This document shows positions 41,304 to 50,298 of a DNA stretch of 64,000 nt, one piece after another. Both the position numbers and the translations under genes were made by a program. Each line of letters starts with the position of its first letter. Positions within the stretch are counted from its first letter, which is position 1. This DNA comes from Faecalicatena contorta (GTDB lineage: Bacteria > Bacillota > Clostridia > Lachnospirales > Lachnospiraceae): NCBI RefSeq assembly GCF_021531895.1, contig NZ_JAFBIX010000002.1:61304-125303 (forward strand). The letters run 5' to 3'. The notes under the pieces were generated by a model. It was not told the origin of the DNA. It did no database searches and saw only the letters and a list, made by a program, of their open reading frames with translations.

Positions 41304-42419
41304 TTAAAGTCCTTTGTAGTATCTTCCGACAGCATCTGCTGCTTTGACAATGTTTTTCAGCATTTCATTTGTGATTTCATAAGGCTCTCTTACCAGTTCT
41401 GGTAAAGAAGCGTTATCTGCGATCAACTGAAGGTTCTCTTCGGTCAATTCAACCTGCAGGTCTTCAAGCGTTGTCGGAAGGCCGACTTCCATACAGAAAA
41501 GAACATATTCTTCTACGACATCGGAAGGAGCATTTTCTGCAACCAGTTCACATAATGTACCAAAAGCAACTTTTTCACCATGAAGAGTCTTAGTTCCGTT
41601 TGGCGTAGCGGTGATTCCATCACCAACAGCATGAGCGCATGCACATGCTGTGTTCTCAAAACCGAGTCCGCTCATCAAAGTATTAGCTTCGATTACAGAT
41701 TCCAAGGCTTCGGTAACAACGTGCTGTTCATTGGCAATCTTTGCGGCAACGCCATATTCCAGAATGGTATCATAACATAACTGAGCAATTGCCATAGATA
41801 CTTTTGTACGGCGGAAAGTACCTGCTTCCTGACAGATATAGTTCGGGCTGTTGGAAGCGGCGTTAGCCTTAGCTTCAAATAAAGTAGCCATTGCATCTCC
41901 CATACCGGATACAAGGAAACGAACAGGAGCGTTTGCGATAATTTCGCTGTCAATGATTACGATATCAGGGCTTTTTACATAATTGATCGCATGAGAATGT
42001 TCATGATTCTCTTTGTAGATAACGGAAAGAGCACTGGTCGGCGCATCTGTAGAAGCACTGGTCGGTACAATTACAACCGGCAGTTTTAATGTATTTGCCA
42101 CACCTTTTGCAGTGTCCAGAGTTTTGCCGCCACCGATCCCCATGATAATTTCGGCGCCTTCTTCGGCTGCTTTTTGTGCAGTTGAAGCGATTCTCTCTTC
42201 CGTAACCTCATGATCAAAAGGAACACTTGTGAATTTTGCATCCTTCTCTTCGTATTGTTTCGTCAGGACCGGAGTCAGACTGTCAAAAAAGAATGGATCA
42301 ATAATTGCGAAAACTTTTGTACCATATTTCGCAGTATGGATTGCCAGGCGATTAATTTCTCCTGGGCCTTGAATGTATCTTCCGGGAGAACCGAAAGACA
42401 TAGTTCTTGATGCTGGCAT
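41304..42419 (-). CDS. gldA: Glycerol dehydrogenase-type (GldA) oxidoreductase
   Basis: The 371-residue protein belongs to the iron/zinc GldA family: start SFGSPGRYIQGPGEINRL, GIGGGKTLDTAKGVANTL (nucleotide loop), VPTSASTDAPTSALSVIY with a metal-ligand Asp region, SGMGDAMATLFEAKA, and HAVGDGITATPNGTKTLHGEKVAFG with the metal His residues. It oxidizes glycerol to dihydroxyacetone or acts on a related polyol. Here it stands divergent from another dehydrogenase. ATG at 42419 follows AGGAGG on the minus strand. The cluster context allows a substrate other than glycerol. Confidence 0.87.
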   Translation of the reverse strand: MPASRTMSFGSPGRYIQGPGEINRLAIHTAKYGTKVFAIIDPFFFDSLTPVLTKQYEEKDAKFTSVPFDHEVTEERIASTAQKAAEEGAEIIMGIGGGKTLDTAKGVANTLKLPVVIVPTSASTDAPTSALSVIYKENHEHSHAINYVKSPDIVIIDSEIIANAPVRFLVSGMGDAMATLFEAKANAASNSPNYICQEAGTFRRTKVSMAIAQLCYDTILEYGVAAKIANEQHVVTEALESVIEANTLMSGLGFENTACACAHAVGDGITATPNGTKTLHGEKVAFGTLCELVAENAPSDVVEEYVLFCMEVGLPTTLEDLQVELTEENLQLIADNASLPELVREPYEITNEMLKNIVKAADAVGRYYKGL

Positions 42420-42499
42420 AGTAAAACCTCCTATAAATTTATGTAATAACATTATTATGTAATGTAATAATAACATAAAAAAGAGGATCTGAAAACATT

Positions 42500-42545
42500 A
42501 TTTGTACAAATATACTAGACAAAGCCATCTTATCAATGATAAGAT
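42500..42545. promoter_or_regulatory. Two palindromes in the divergent gldA / dehydrogenase promoter region
   Basis: ATTTGTACAAAT (42500-42511) is a perfect 12-base palindrome. ATCTTATC-AAT-GATAAGAT (42527-42545) has 8-base arms. Both lie in the 199-base gap between divergent genes and are operator candidates. Several ACATTATTA / TAATAAT repeats surround them. Confidence 0.6.
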
Positions 42546-42618
42546 ATAACAAAGTAACAATGTAGTGACATTATTATTAAAAGAACGGAACGAAAATCAT
42601 AGCAGGAGGTTTGATAAA

Positions 42619-43653
42619 ATGAAAACAGTAATCATAAACAAAGACGGCACCTTGGCGGTTAAGGAGGTGCCAAAACCGAAATACGGACCGAAGCAGGCAT
42701 TGACAAAAACGATTGCGAACGGTATCTGTGGTACGGATGTGCATCTGATGATGAAAGCATTTAAGGGTGTTTCCGAGGATATGTATCCGGTTATGCTGGG
42801 TCATGAAAATGTTGGAGAAGTCGTAGAAGTAGGATCGGAAGTAAAGGGATTGAAAGTCGGCGATAAAGTACTTCTTCCATTTGTAGATGAGGACAGAGAG
42901 CATCTGGGACCTTACGGCTCTGCCTGGGGAGCACTGAGTGAGTATGGGGTTGTCAATGATGCGGCTGCGTATGAAGAAGGGGAAGTGCCAGATCTGGCAA
43001 AGGCACAGAGAGTGCTGCCGGATGATATTGATCCGGTGGATGCTGTCATGATCGTCACTTTAAGAGAAGTATTGAGCAGTGTGAAATATTTTGGCATAAA
43101 AAAAGATCAACCGGTCGTAATCTTTGGATGTGGTCCGGTTGGACTTACATTTATTAAAATGTGTAAATTAGTCGGAGCAGATCCTGTAATTGCTATTGCG
43201 CGAAATGAGTCTAAGAGACAGAATGCATTGGATGGCGGAGCAGATATCGCATTGAACAGTAAAGAGTGTGATATCACAAAAGAGATTCGTACAATGTTCC
43301 CGTCAGGAGTTCCTTACGTGATTGATGCTGTTGGTTCTGAAGAAGTAGTCAATGATGCAATGGGCTTGATCTGTGACAGAGGCGAGATCTGCTGCTATGG
43401 TGTTCCAAGAAAAGAAGAGATGCATGTTGATTTCAGCAAAGCTGATTATAACTGGGTCATCAATTTTCAGCAATTCCCTCGTAAAGATGAGGAAGCAGCA
43501 GTTCATGATCAGATCATTCAGTGGATTCGCGAAGGAAAGATTAATTTAAAAGATTATATATCTGATTATTTTACATTTGACAACGTAATAGAGGCATATG
43601 ATAAGGCAATGAATAAAGAAGTCCTCAAAAAAGGAATCGTCGTATTCCGGTAG
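42619..43653 (+). CDS. Zinc-binding medium-chain dehydrogenase without structural zinc site
   Basis: The 344-residue protein has the catalytic zinc motifs NGICGTDVHLMMKA and MLGHENVGEVVEVG and the NAD loop VIFGCGPVGLTFIKM. The structural four-Cys loop of this family is missing: the place holds LPFVDEDREHLGPYGSAWG instead. Such variants occur among sugar and polyol dehydrogenases. It is divergent to gldA and upstream of a HAD phosphatase on the same strand (93-base gap). The substrate is unknown. ATG at 42619 follows AGGAGG; the longer frame from 42565 has no site. Confidence 0.82.
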   Translation: MKTVIINKDGTLAVKEVPKPKYGPKQALTKTIANGICGTDVHLMMKAFKGVSEDMYPVMLGHENVGEVVEVGSEVKGLKVGDKVLLPFVDEDREHLGPYGSAWGALSEYGVVNDAAAYEEGEVPDLAKAQRVLPDDIDPVDAVMIVTLREVLSSVKYFGIKKDQPVVIFGCGPVGLTFIKMCKLVGADPVIAIARNESKRQNALDGGADIALNSKECDITKEIRTMFPSGVPYVIDAVGSEEVVNDAMGLICDRGEICCYGVPRKEEMHVDFSKADYNWVINFQQFPRKDEEAAVHDQIIQWIREGKINLKDYISDYFTFDNVIEAYDKAMNKEVLKKGIVVFR

Positions 43654-43746
43654 ATGATATTTAAATGAACCCTTTGCGCTTGACGTGTGAACAATGAAAA
43701 GGTTATAAATGATATGAAGACAAGATAAAGGACTAGAGGAGGGCGC

Positions 43747-44367
43747 ATGGAAGGAATTATATTTGATGTGGATGGAACCTTGTGGGATTCGACGAGAGAA
43801 GTTGCGGTTTCCTGGAACCGTGCGATTCGTGAACAGTCGAATCTTAATGTAGTTCTGGAAGCGGAGGAACTGAAAAAAGAATTTGGTAAGCCGCTGGAAG
43901 AGATCATGGAAGATCTGTTTCCGGAGCTTACCGTGGAGGAGAGAGAACAGCTTGCAGAGCATCTATATCGATACGAGAACAAATGGGTAGAGACAGCACC
44001 GTGTATCCTGTACGATAAGATGCCCGAGACCATCCGTGAATTAAGCAAAAAATATAAGCTGTTCATTGTCAGCAACTGCCAGTCCGGTTATATAGAAGCC
44101 TTTCTGAAAAATACCGGATTGGGAGAGTATATTACAGACTATACCTGCCCCGGAGATACTGGCAAGCTAAAAGGCGAGAACATTCGCATTATTATGGAAA
44201 GAAACCAGATCCAAGATGCAGTATATGTGGGAGATACTCAGGGAGATGCCAATGCATGCAAAGAAGCCGGTGTTCCAATGATATATGCGGCATATGGATT
44301 CGGACAGGTAGAAGGAGAATATCAGACCATCCATTCTTTTGAAGAACTGTTAAAAATGGGGACGTAG
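43747..44367 (+). CDS. HAD superfamily phosphatase (PGP-like)
   Basis: The 206-residue protein has motif I IIFDVDGTLWDS, a helical cap, motif II FIVSNCQSGY, motif III Lys in GDTGKLKGENIR and motif IV VYVGDTQGDANACKEAG, as in phosphoglycolate- and sugar-phosphate phosphatases. It may remove phosphate from a dead-end intermediate of the polyol pathway. Its last residues (L-K-M-G-T-stop) are coded by the GGGGACGTAGTA hairpin, like two other genes in this window. AGAGGAGG precedes the ATG. Confidence 0.85.
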   Translation: MEGIIFDVDGTLWDSTREVAVSWNRAIREQSNLNVVLEAEELKKEFGKPLEEIMEDLFPELTVEEREQLAEHLYRYENKWVETAPCILYDKMPETIRELSKKYKLFIVSNCQSGYIEAFLKNTGLGEYITDYTCPGDTGKLKGENIRIIMERNQIQDAVYVGDTQGDANACKEAGVPMIYAAYGFGQVEGEYQTIHSFEELLKMGT

Positions 44368-44399
44368 TAAAATTGCATTTTACTACGTCCCCATTTTTA
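44351..44399. repeat. GGGGACGTAGTA hairpin, copy 3
   Basis: Perfect 23-base arms (44351-44373 and 44377-44399) with a 3-base loop. It overlaps the end of the HAD gene, supplies its stop codon and would terminate its transcript. Confidence 0.85.
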
Positions 44400-44501
44400 C
44401 TTTATTTTACATAAAATAGTTGATTTATGTTGGGTTTGGTGGTAATATCTAATGGAAAACAACATAAAACAAATAAAAACGACTAAAAAAGAGGTGATTT
44501 G

Positions 44502-45269
44502 ATGTTGGCAATCGAGAGGAGAAATGAGATTTTAGAGAAGCTGCAGCATGAGAAGCGTGTTGTGGTAAGTGAATTGAGTCAGTACTATCAGGTGACGGAA
44601 GAGACGATCCGCAGGGATCTGGAGAAGCTGGAGAATGACGGGCTTGTGATTAAGAGCTATGGAGGCGCTGTCCTGAATGAACAGACTGTCTTTGGGCTGC
44701 CTTTTAATGTGCGGAAGAACCAATGTGTTGTGGAGAAGAAAAAGATTGCCGGAATTATTGCAGAGATGGTTCAGGATGGGGAGGCGATTATGCTGGATGT
44801 CAGTTCTACAGCTGACTATATAGCAAATGGTCTGAAAGAGAAGAAGAATCTGACCGTTATTACGAATTCTGTAGAAATTATTGTAGATTTATTTGATATG
44901 CCGGAATGGACGGTTATTTCTACGGGAGGCGTATCCCGTGCAAAGTCTTTTGCGCTGGTAGGACCTAACACAGATCAGATGATCAGTTCTTATCATGTAG
45001 ACAAGGCCATCGTATCCTGCAAGGGGTTAAATCTGGAAGCAGGAATCACGGATTACGATGAGCAGGACGCAAGCAGCAAGAGAATGATGCTTCGGGCAGC
45101 GAAAGAGAGGATTCTGGTAGCAGATCACACGAAATTCGATGCGACTGCGTTTGTAAAAGTCGCAGACTGGTCTGATATTACCAGGATTGTAACAGACCAG
45201 AAACCGTCGCAGCAATGGCTGGATCAGTTTGAACAGTATCAGATAGAGTGTATATATCCTGACAGATAA
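44502..45269 (+). CDS. DeoR family regulator of the gat-type operon
   Basis: The 255-residue protein has the DeoR helix-turn-helix (RRNEILEKLQHEKRVVVSELSQYYQVTEETIRRDLEKLEND) and the C-terminal sensor (VITNSVEIIVDLF, STGGVSRAKSFALVGPN, ADHTKFDATAF). It is the first gene of an operon with GatZ, GatY, an FGGY kinase and a GatD-type dehydrogenase, so it probably represses that operon until a sugar phosphate appears. ATG at 44502 follows AAGAGGTG. The preceding 100 bases should hold the promoter; no clear palindrome was seen. Confidence 0.88.
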   Translation: MLAIERRNEILEKLQHEKRVVVSELSQYYQVTEETIRRDLEKLENDGLVIKSYGGAVLNEQTVFGLPFNVRKNQCVVEKKKIAGIIAEMVQDGEAIMLDVSSTADYIANGLKEKKNLTVITNSVEIIVDLFDMPEWTVISTGGVSRAKSFALVGPNTDQMISSYHVDKAIVSCKGLNLEAGITDYDEQDASSKRMMLRAAKERILVADHTKFDATAFVKVADWSDITRIVTDQKPSQQWLDQFEQYQIECIYPDR

Positions 45270-45283
45270 GGATAGGAAAGGAA

Positions 45284-46621
45284 ATGGATAAGGTTATGAA
45301 AGATATCATGAGGGACATGATTGCAAAACGAAAAGCTGGTATGAATTGTGGGGTTCCATCTTATTGCACAGCAAACCGGCTGGCGATTGAAGCTATTCTG
45401 GAACAGGCAAAAAGATTTGATGATTATATCCTGATTGAAGCGACAGCAAATCAGGTAAATCAGTTTGGTGGATATACAGGAATGAAACCAGAAGATTTTA
45501 AAGAGTTTGTATACCAGATCGCTGATTCAATTGGTTTTCCAAGCGAGCAGCTGGTGCTTGGCGGAGATCATCTTGGCCCTTTGACATGGGCAGGACTTCC
45601 GGAAGAAGAGGCAATGGCAAATGCTGTGGAACTGGTAAAAGAGTTTGTACTTGCAGGTTTTAAAAAGATTCACCTGGATACAAGCATGAAGCTTGCAAGT
45701 GATCCGACAGATGAGATGTTGAGTGATGAAGTGATCGCGGAACGTGGTGTAACATTATACCAGGCCTGTGAGGAAGCCTATCAGGAATTGCTGAAGTCCA
45801 ATCCGGATGAAGCAAGACCGGTATTTGTGATTGGAAGTGAAGTCCCGATTCCGGGAGGTGCTCAGGAAGAAGAGGATACGATCTCTGTCACCAGACCGGA
45901 AGCATTTGAAAGAACAGTTCAGGTATATCAGGAGACCTTTCAAAAACACGGCATTTCAGATGCATTTGAAAATATCATTGGTGTTGTTGTACAGCCCGGA
46001 GTTGAATTCAGTGACAGCGGTGTCTTCCAGTATGACCGGGCAAATGCAAGAGAATTATGTGCTGCATTGAAAAAGTATGACGGGATAGTCTTTGAAGGCC
46101 ATTCTACCGATTATCAGACGCCAGATAGTCTCAAGCAGATGGTAGAAGACGGAATCGCGATTCTAAAGGTGGGACCTGCGCTTACATATGGACTGAGAGA
46201 AGGAATTTTCGCATTAAGCATCATGGAAAAGGAACTGGTAGCGGAAGAAGACCGTGCAGACTTTATGGAAGTTATGGAAAAAGTAATGCTGGATTCTCCG
46301 GAAAACTGGCAGAAGCATTACCATGGATCGGAGGAGGAGAAGCGACTGGCAAGAAGATACAGCTTCTCAGACCGCTGCCGTTATTATATGAATACAGATG
46401 AAATGCAGACCGTAATTCAGAAATTATTCGATAACCTTAATGCGGCTGGAATTCCGATGAATATGCTGCATCAATACATGCCGCGTCAGTATACGAAGGT
46501 TCAGAAGGGTGTCCTGAAGCTGGAAGCGTCAGCTCTGGCAAAGGATTGTGTCGTAACAGTTGTCGAAGACTATAATTATGCGGTAAAATATAATTATATG
46601 ATAGCAAATATATTTGCATAA
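45284..46621 (+). CDS. gatZ: D-tagatose-bisphosphate aldolase non-catalytic subunit (GatZ/KbaZ)
   Basis: The 445-residue protein matches GatZ/KbaZ: GVPSYCTANRLAIEAILEQA, LIEATANQVNQFGGYTGM, LGGDHLGPLTW and HLDTSMKLASD early, and a TIM-barrel-like body with VFEGHSTDYQTPDSLK. In E. coli this subunit stabilizes and activates the catalytic aldolase GatY/KbaY. The catalytic partner gene follows after 16 bases, as in the gat and kba operons. ATG at 45284 follows GGATAGGAAAGG. The pair should split tagatose 1,6-bisphosphate or a similar ketose bisphosphate. Confidence 0.9.
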   Translation: MDKVMKDIMRDMIAKRKAGMNCGVPSYCTANRLAIEAILEQAKRFDDYILIEATANQVNQFGGYTGMKPEDFKEFVYQIADSIGFPSEQLVLGGDHLGPLTWAGLPEEEAMANAVELVKEFVLAGFKKIHLDTSMKLASDPTDEMLSDEVIAERGVTLYQACEEAYQELLKSNPDEARPVFVIGSEVPIPGGAQEEEDTISVTRPEAFERTVQVYQETFQKHGISDAFENIIGVVVQPGVEFSDSGVFQYDRANARELCAALKKYDGIVFEGHSTDYQTPDSLKQMVEDGIAILKVGPALTYGLREGIFALSIMEKELVAEEDRADFMEVMEKVMLDSPENWQKHYHGSEEEKRLARRYSFSDRCRYYMNTDEMQTVIQKLFDNLNAAGIPMNMLHQYMPRQYTKVQKGVLKLEASALAKDCVVTVVEDYNYAVKYNYMIANIFA

Positions 46622-46637
46622 CAGAGGAGGATAAGAT

Positions 46638-47486
46638 ATGTCATTAGTTACATCAAAAGAAATGTTATTAAAAGCGCAGCAGGGCGGATATGCAGTAGGA
46701 GCATTCAACGTGGAAAATATGGAGATGGTAAAAGCCGTCATTGCAGCAGCTGAGGAATTAAATGCTCCCGTCATGCTTCAGACAACGCCATCCACTGTAA
46801 AATACGGTACGCTGGAAACATATGTGGGAATCGTCCGGGCGGAGGCGGAAAAGGCATCTGTTCCGGTTGCGTTGCATCTGGATCATGGAAATAGTTTTGA
46901 GCTTGCAGTACGGGCAATCAAAGAAGGGTATACATCTGTGATGATTGATGGATCCGGACTGGGCTTTGAAGATAATATTGACGTGACCAGACGTGTCGTT
47001 GCGGTTGCGGCTCCGAATAATATTCCGGTAGAAGCAGAACTTGGAAAAGTCGGCGGAAAAGAAGACGATCTTGAAGCAGATGGAGATACCAATACTGATC
47101 CGGCACAGGCGGCAGAATTCGTGGAAAGAACAGGCGTTGACTCCCTGGCTGTGGCTATCGGAACTGCACATGGATTCTATGTGGGAACTCCTGTGCTGGA
47201 TAAAGAGAGATTGTCCGAGATCCGCAAAGTAGTAGATATTCCACTGGTTCTTCATGGAGCATCGGGGTTATCGGATGAAGATGTAATGGATTGTGTAAAA
47301 CGTGGAATCTGCAAGGTTAATTTTGCAACAGAGCTTCGCGTAGCATATACAGATGCTGTGAAGGCATTATTGAAAGAAAAACCAGAAACATTTGATCCAA
47401 AAGCATTTGGCAAGGTTGGTATTCCGGCAGTAAAAGAACTGGTGATGAGTCGTATGAAGGTGTGCGGATGCGATCATAAAGCCTAA
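46638..47486 (+). CDS. gatY: Class II ketose-bisphosphate aldolase (GatY/KbaY type)
   Basis: The 282-residue zinc aldolase has AVGAFNVENMEMVKAVIAAAEEL, the zinc-site LHLDHGNSFEL, MIDGSGLGFEDNI, VEAELGKVGGKEDD, AIGTAHGFYVGTP and LHGASGLSDEDV followed by CKVNFATELR. These fit the tagatose/fructose bisphosphate aldolase group; proximity to GatZ favours tagatose 1,6-bisphosphate. The product would be dihydroxyacetone phosphate and an aldehyde. GAGGAGG precedes the ATG. The next gene, the kinase, begins 21 bases later. Confidence 0.88.
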   Translation: MSLVTSKEMLLKAQQGGYAVGAFNVENMEMVKAVIAAAEELNAPVMLQTTPSTVKYGTLETYVGIVRAEAEKASVPVALHLDHGNSFELAVRAIKEGYTSVMIDGSGLGFEDNIDVTRRVVAVAAPNNIPVEAELGKVGGKEDDLEADGDTNTDPAQAAEFVERTGVDSLAVAIGTAHGFYVGTPVLDKERLSEIRKVVDIPLVLHGASGLSDEDVMDCVKRGICKVNFATELRVAYTDAVKALLKEKPETFDPKAFGKVGIPAVKELVMSRMKVCGCDHKA

Positions 47487-47506
47487 GAAGCAGAAAGAGG
47501 TTAAGT

Positions 47507-49027
47507 ATGAAAGAATTGTTATTGGGAATTGATATTGGAACCAGTGCCTGTAAGATTGCAGTATTTCGAAAAAATGGAGAAGTAGTTGCGACTGCCAATG
47601 GAAATTATAATGTATATTATCCGAAGCCGGGATATGCAGAGCAGAATCCGGATGACTGGTGGGAAGCAGTGTGTAAGGCTACGAAAGAATGCATTCAGAA
47701 GGGAAATATTAATCCGGCGGATATTGTCGGAATTGGTGTAGATGGACAAGGATGGTCTGCAATCCCAATTGATAAGCAGGGGAATGTTCTGACCAGAACT
47801 CCTATCTGGATGGACACCAGATCAAGCGATATCTGTGACAGGCTGAATCAGGAGATCGGGAAAGAAGAGATCTTCCGGGTAAGTGGTAATTCGTTGACAG
47901 CACCATATACAACAGGAAAGGTTTTGTGGTATAAGGAACATCTGCCGGAAGTATATCAGCATACGGACAAGATCTTGCAGTCTAATTCGTTCATTGGCTA
48001 TCGTTTGACTGGAAAGACTTCTCAGGACATCTGCCAAAGCTATGGATGGCATTGTTTTGACATGGAAAAGGGTGCCTGGGATGATGATATGAGAAAAGCT
48101 ATGGGAATTCCGGAAGGATTTCTTCCAGAAATCAGCCCCTGTCATGCAGTAATCGGGACAGTTACAAAAGAAGCGGCAGAACAGAGCGGCCTGGTAGGAG
48201 GAATTCCGGTTATTGCAGGAGCACTGGATGCCGCATGCGGTACTCTGGGTGCCGGTGTTCTGCACAATGGAGAGACTCAGGAGCAGGGCGGACAGGCAGG
48301 AGGAATGAGTATCTGTATTGACAGTTATAAGGCAGATCCAAGATTGATACTGAGCTATCATGCAGTTCCGGATTGCTGGATCCTTCAGGGAGGAACGACT
48401 GGCGGCGGAGGCGTCATGCGCTGGCTGGAAAGACAATTTGCTGATTATGAGAGGGCAGTGGCAAAAGAGATTGGAAAGAGTTCACTGACACAGTTTAATG
48501 AGATTGCTGAAAAAGTAGCGCCGGGTTCTGACGGGTTGATATTCCTGCCATATATGTCCGGGGAAAGAACGCCAATCTGGGATCCGAATGCAAAAGGTGT
48601 ATATTATGGCTTGGATTTCAGTAAGACGAAAGGTCATTTTGTGCGGGCTGCAATGGAAGGAGTTGCATTTTCTGTCAGACATAATCTGGAGGTGGCAGAA
48701 GAGGCCGGTGCATCAGTAGAGGTGCTAAGAGCAATGGGCGGAAGTGCAAACTCACTTCTCTGGACACAGATTAAGTCTGATATTACAGGAAAACCGATCG
48801 TTGTGCCGGATTGTGATACGGCAACAACGCTTGGTGCAGTGATGCTGGCCGGTGTCGGAGTTGGACTGTATAAGGATTTCCAGGAGGCGGTGGATCTTAC
48901 CGTGTCTGTAAAGAGAGAGCACACACCGAATCCAGAAGTGAAAGAAGTATATGATAGAAACTATGAAATTTATCTTGAGTTGTATGAAAATTTGAAAGAA
49001 ACAATGCAGAAATCAGGAGGTAAGTAA
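47507..49027 (+). CDS. FGGY family ketose kinase (xylulokinase-like)
   Basis: The 506-residue protein has GIDIGTSACKIAVFRKNG, GVDGQGWSAIPIDKQGN (GQGW in place of GQMHG), PIWMDTRSSDI, the catalytic Asp in AGALDAACGTLGAG and the C-terminal AMGGSANSLLWTQIKSDI. It lies in the operon with the aldolase subunits and a galactitol-phosphate-dehydrogenase-like enzyme and starts 21 bases after GatY. Because no PTS is present, this kinase could supply the phosphate that PTS uptake would give in the classical galactitol route. The exact ketose is unknown. Confidence 0.84.
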   Translation: MKELLLGIDIGTSACKIAVFRKNGEVVATANGNYNVYYPKPGYAEQNPDDWWEAVCKATKECIQKGNINPADIVGIGVDGQGWSAIPIDKQGNVLTRTPIWMDTRSSDICDRLNQEIGKEEIFRVSGNSLTAPYTTGKVLWYKEHLPEVYQHTDKILQSNSFIGYRLTGKTSQDICQSYGWHCFDMEKGAWDDDMRKAMGIPEGFLPEISPCHAVIGTVTKEAAEQSGLVGGIPVIAGALDAACGTLGAGVLHNGETQEQGGQAGGMSICIDSYKADPRLILSYHAVPDCWILQGGTTGGGGVMRWLERQFADYERAVAKEIGKSSLTQFNEIAEKVAPGSDGLIFLPYMSGERTPIWDPNAKGVYYGLDFSKTKGHFVRAAMEGVAFSVRHNLEVAEEAGASVEVLRAMGGSANSLLWTQIKSDITGKPIVVPDCDTATTLGAVMLAGVGVGLYKDFQEAVDLTVSVKREHTPNPEVKEVYDRNYEIYLELYENLKETMQKSGGK

Positions 49028-49028
49028 A

Positions 49029-50078
49029 GTGAAAGCAGCAGTTGTAGTTAAAAACGAAGTTGTAGAGTATCAGGAAATTGAAGAACCAAAGGTAGAGCCG
49101 GGTACCATTAAAGTAAAAGTAAAAGCATCTGGTATCTGCGGCTCCGATATCCCAAGGGTGTTACATAACGGAGTTCATTTTTATCCAATCGTGCTGGGGC
49201 ATGAGTTCGCAGGAGATGTTGTAGAAATAGGTGAAGGCGTAGAGAATATCAAGATTGGTGACAGGGTGTCCGGAGTACCGCTTCTTCCATGTATGAAATG
49301 TGATGACTGTCAGAAAGGAAATTATTCGCTGTGTAAAAATTACAGTTTTATCGGTTCCAGACGCCAGGGAAGTAACGCAGATTATGTGGTCATTCCTGCA
49401 ACGAATGCAATCGTATTTGACAAGAGCATTCCATATGAACAGGGTGCAATGTTCGAGCCTTCTACTGTTGCACTGCACGGACTGCGCTGCAATGATTACC
49501 AGGGCGGTGAATATGTTGCAGTTCTGGGAGGCGGAACGATTGGTATGTTCACCATGCAGTGGGCAAAGATCTTCGGCAGTAAAAAGGTGGTTATATTTGA
49601 TATCAGTGAAGAGCGTCTGGAGATGGCAAAACGTCTTGGCGCAGATGAAGTGATCAATACACTGGAAGAGGATTATATGGACAAGGCAATGGCTATTACC
49701 GGCGGCAAGGGATATGCCTACGTATTTGAGACCGCAGGACAGCCTGTGACGATGCGAATGGGATTTGAGGTGGCTGCAAACAAGGCACATGTATGTTTCA
49801 TTGGAACGCCTCACGTAGATCTGACATTTACGCCTGCAATGTGGGAAAATATGAACCGTAAAGAATTCAAACTTACAGGCTCCTGGATGTCATACAGTGC
49901 ACCATTCCCGGGAAAAGAGTGGGAACTGACGGCACATTATTTTGCGACAGGAGAGCTGAAATTCGACCCGGCATTTGTATTTAAGAAGATGCCAATGAGC
50001 CAGGCACAAGAGGCATTTGATATGTATAAGACTCCTGGACTGGTACAGGGTAAGATCCTTTTGGTAAATGAGGATTAA
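49029..50078 (+). CDS. gatD: Galactitol-1-phosphate 5-dehydrogenase-like zinc dehydrogenase
   Basis: The 349-residue medium-chain dehydrogenase has KASGICGSDIPRVLHNGVHFYPIVLGHEFAG (the SDIPR stretch is typical of GatD), structural zinc CMKCDDCQKGNYSLC, VLGGGTIGMFTMQWAKIFG and the GatD-like C-terminal TGSWMSYSAPFPGKEWELT. It should oxidize galactitol phosphate or free polyol to the tagatose form. The start is GTG at 49029, one base after the kinase stop, with AGGAGG upstream, so translation is coupled. It ends the operon; a terminator follows. Confidence 0.85.
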   Translation: MKAAVVVKNEVVEYQEIEEPKVEPGTIKVKVKASGICGSDIPRVLHNGVHFYPIVLGHEFAGDVVEIGEGVENIKIGDRVSGVPLLPCMKCDDCQKGNYSLCKNYSFIGSRRQGSNADYVVIPATNAIVFDKSIPYEQGAMFEPSTVALHGLRCNDYQGGEYVAVLGGGTIGMFTMQWAKIFGSKKVVIFDISEERLEMAKRLGADEVINTLEEDYMDKAMAITGGKGYAYVFETAGQPVTMRMGFEVAANKAHVCFIGTPHVDLTFTPAMWENMNRKEFKLTGSWMSYSAPFPGKEWELTAHYFATGELKFDPAFVFKKMPMSQAQEAFDMYKTPGLVQGKILLVNED

Positions 50079-50115
50079 TTCAGCCGGATAAAAGGAAGAA
50101 TGTATGGATCATCAG

Positions 50116-50148
50116 AAGAGGTCTGCCGGAATTGGCAGGCCTCTTTTT
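50116..50148 (+). terminator. Terminator of the gat-type operon
   Basis: Stem AAGAGGTCTGCC / GGCAGGCCTCTT (one mismatch) with a short loop and T run, 38 bases after the GatD stop. Confidence 0.85.
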
Positions 50149-50298
50149 AGGGATGGAAAACTCTATAAGCAGATGTGTTGTAAGATTTTATGATCCAGGG
50201 GAATAAACGTTGCTATTCTTCAAGGAAAACGCTATAATATTAAATAGTGTTTGACAGCAAATCGGGGAAACGAAAATATGAAAAAGGAAGGTATAGTG

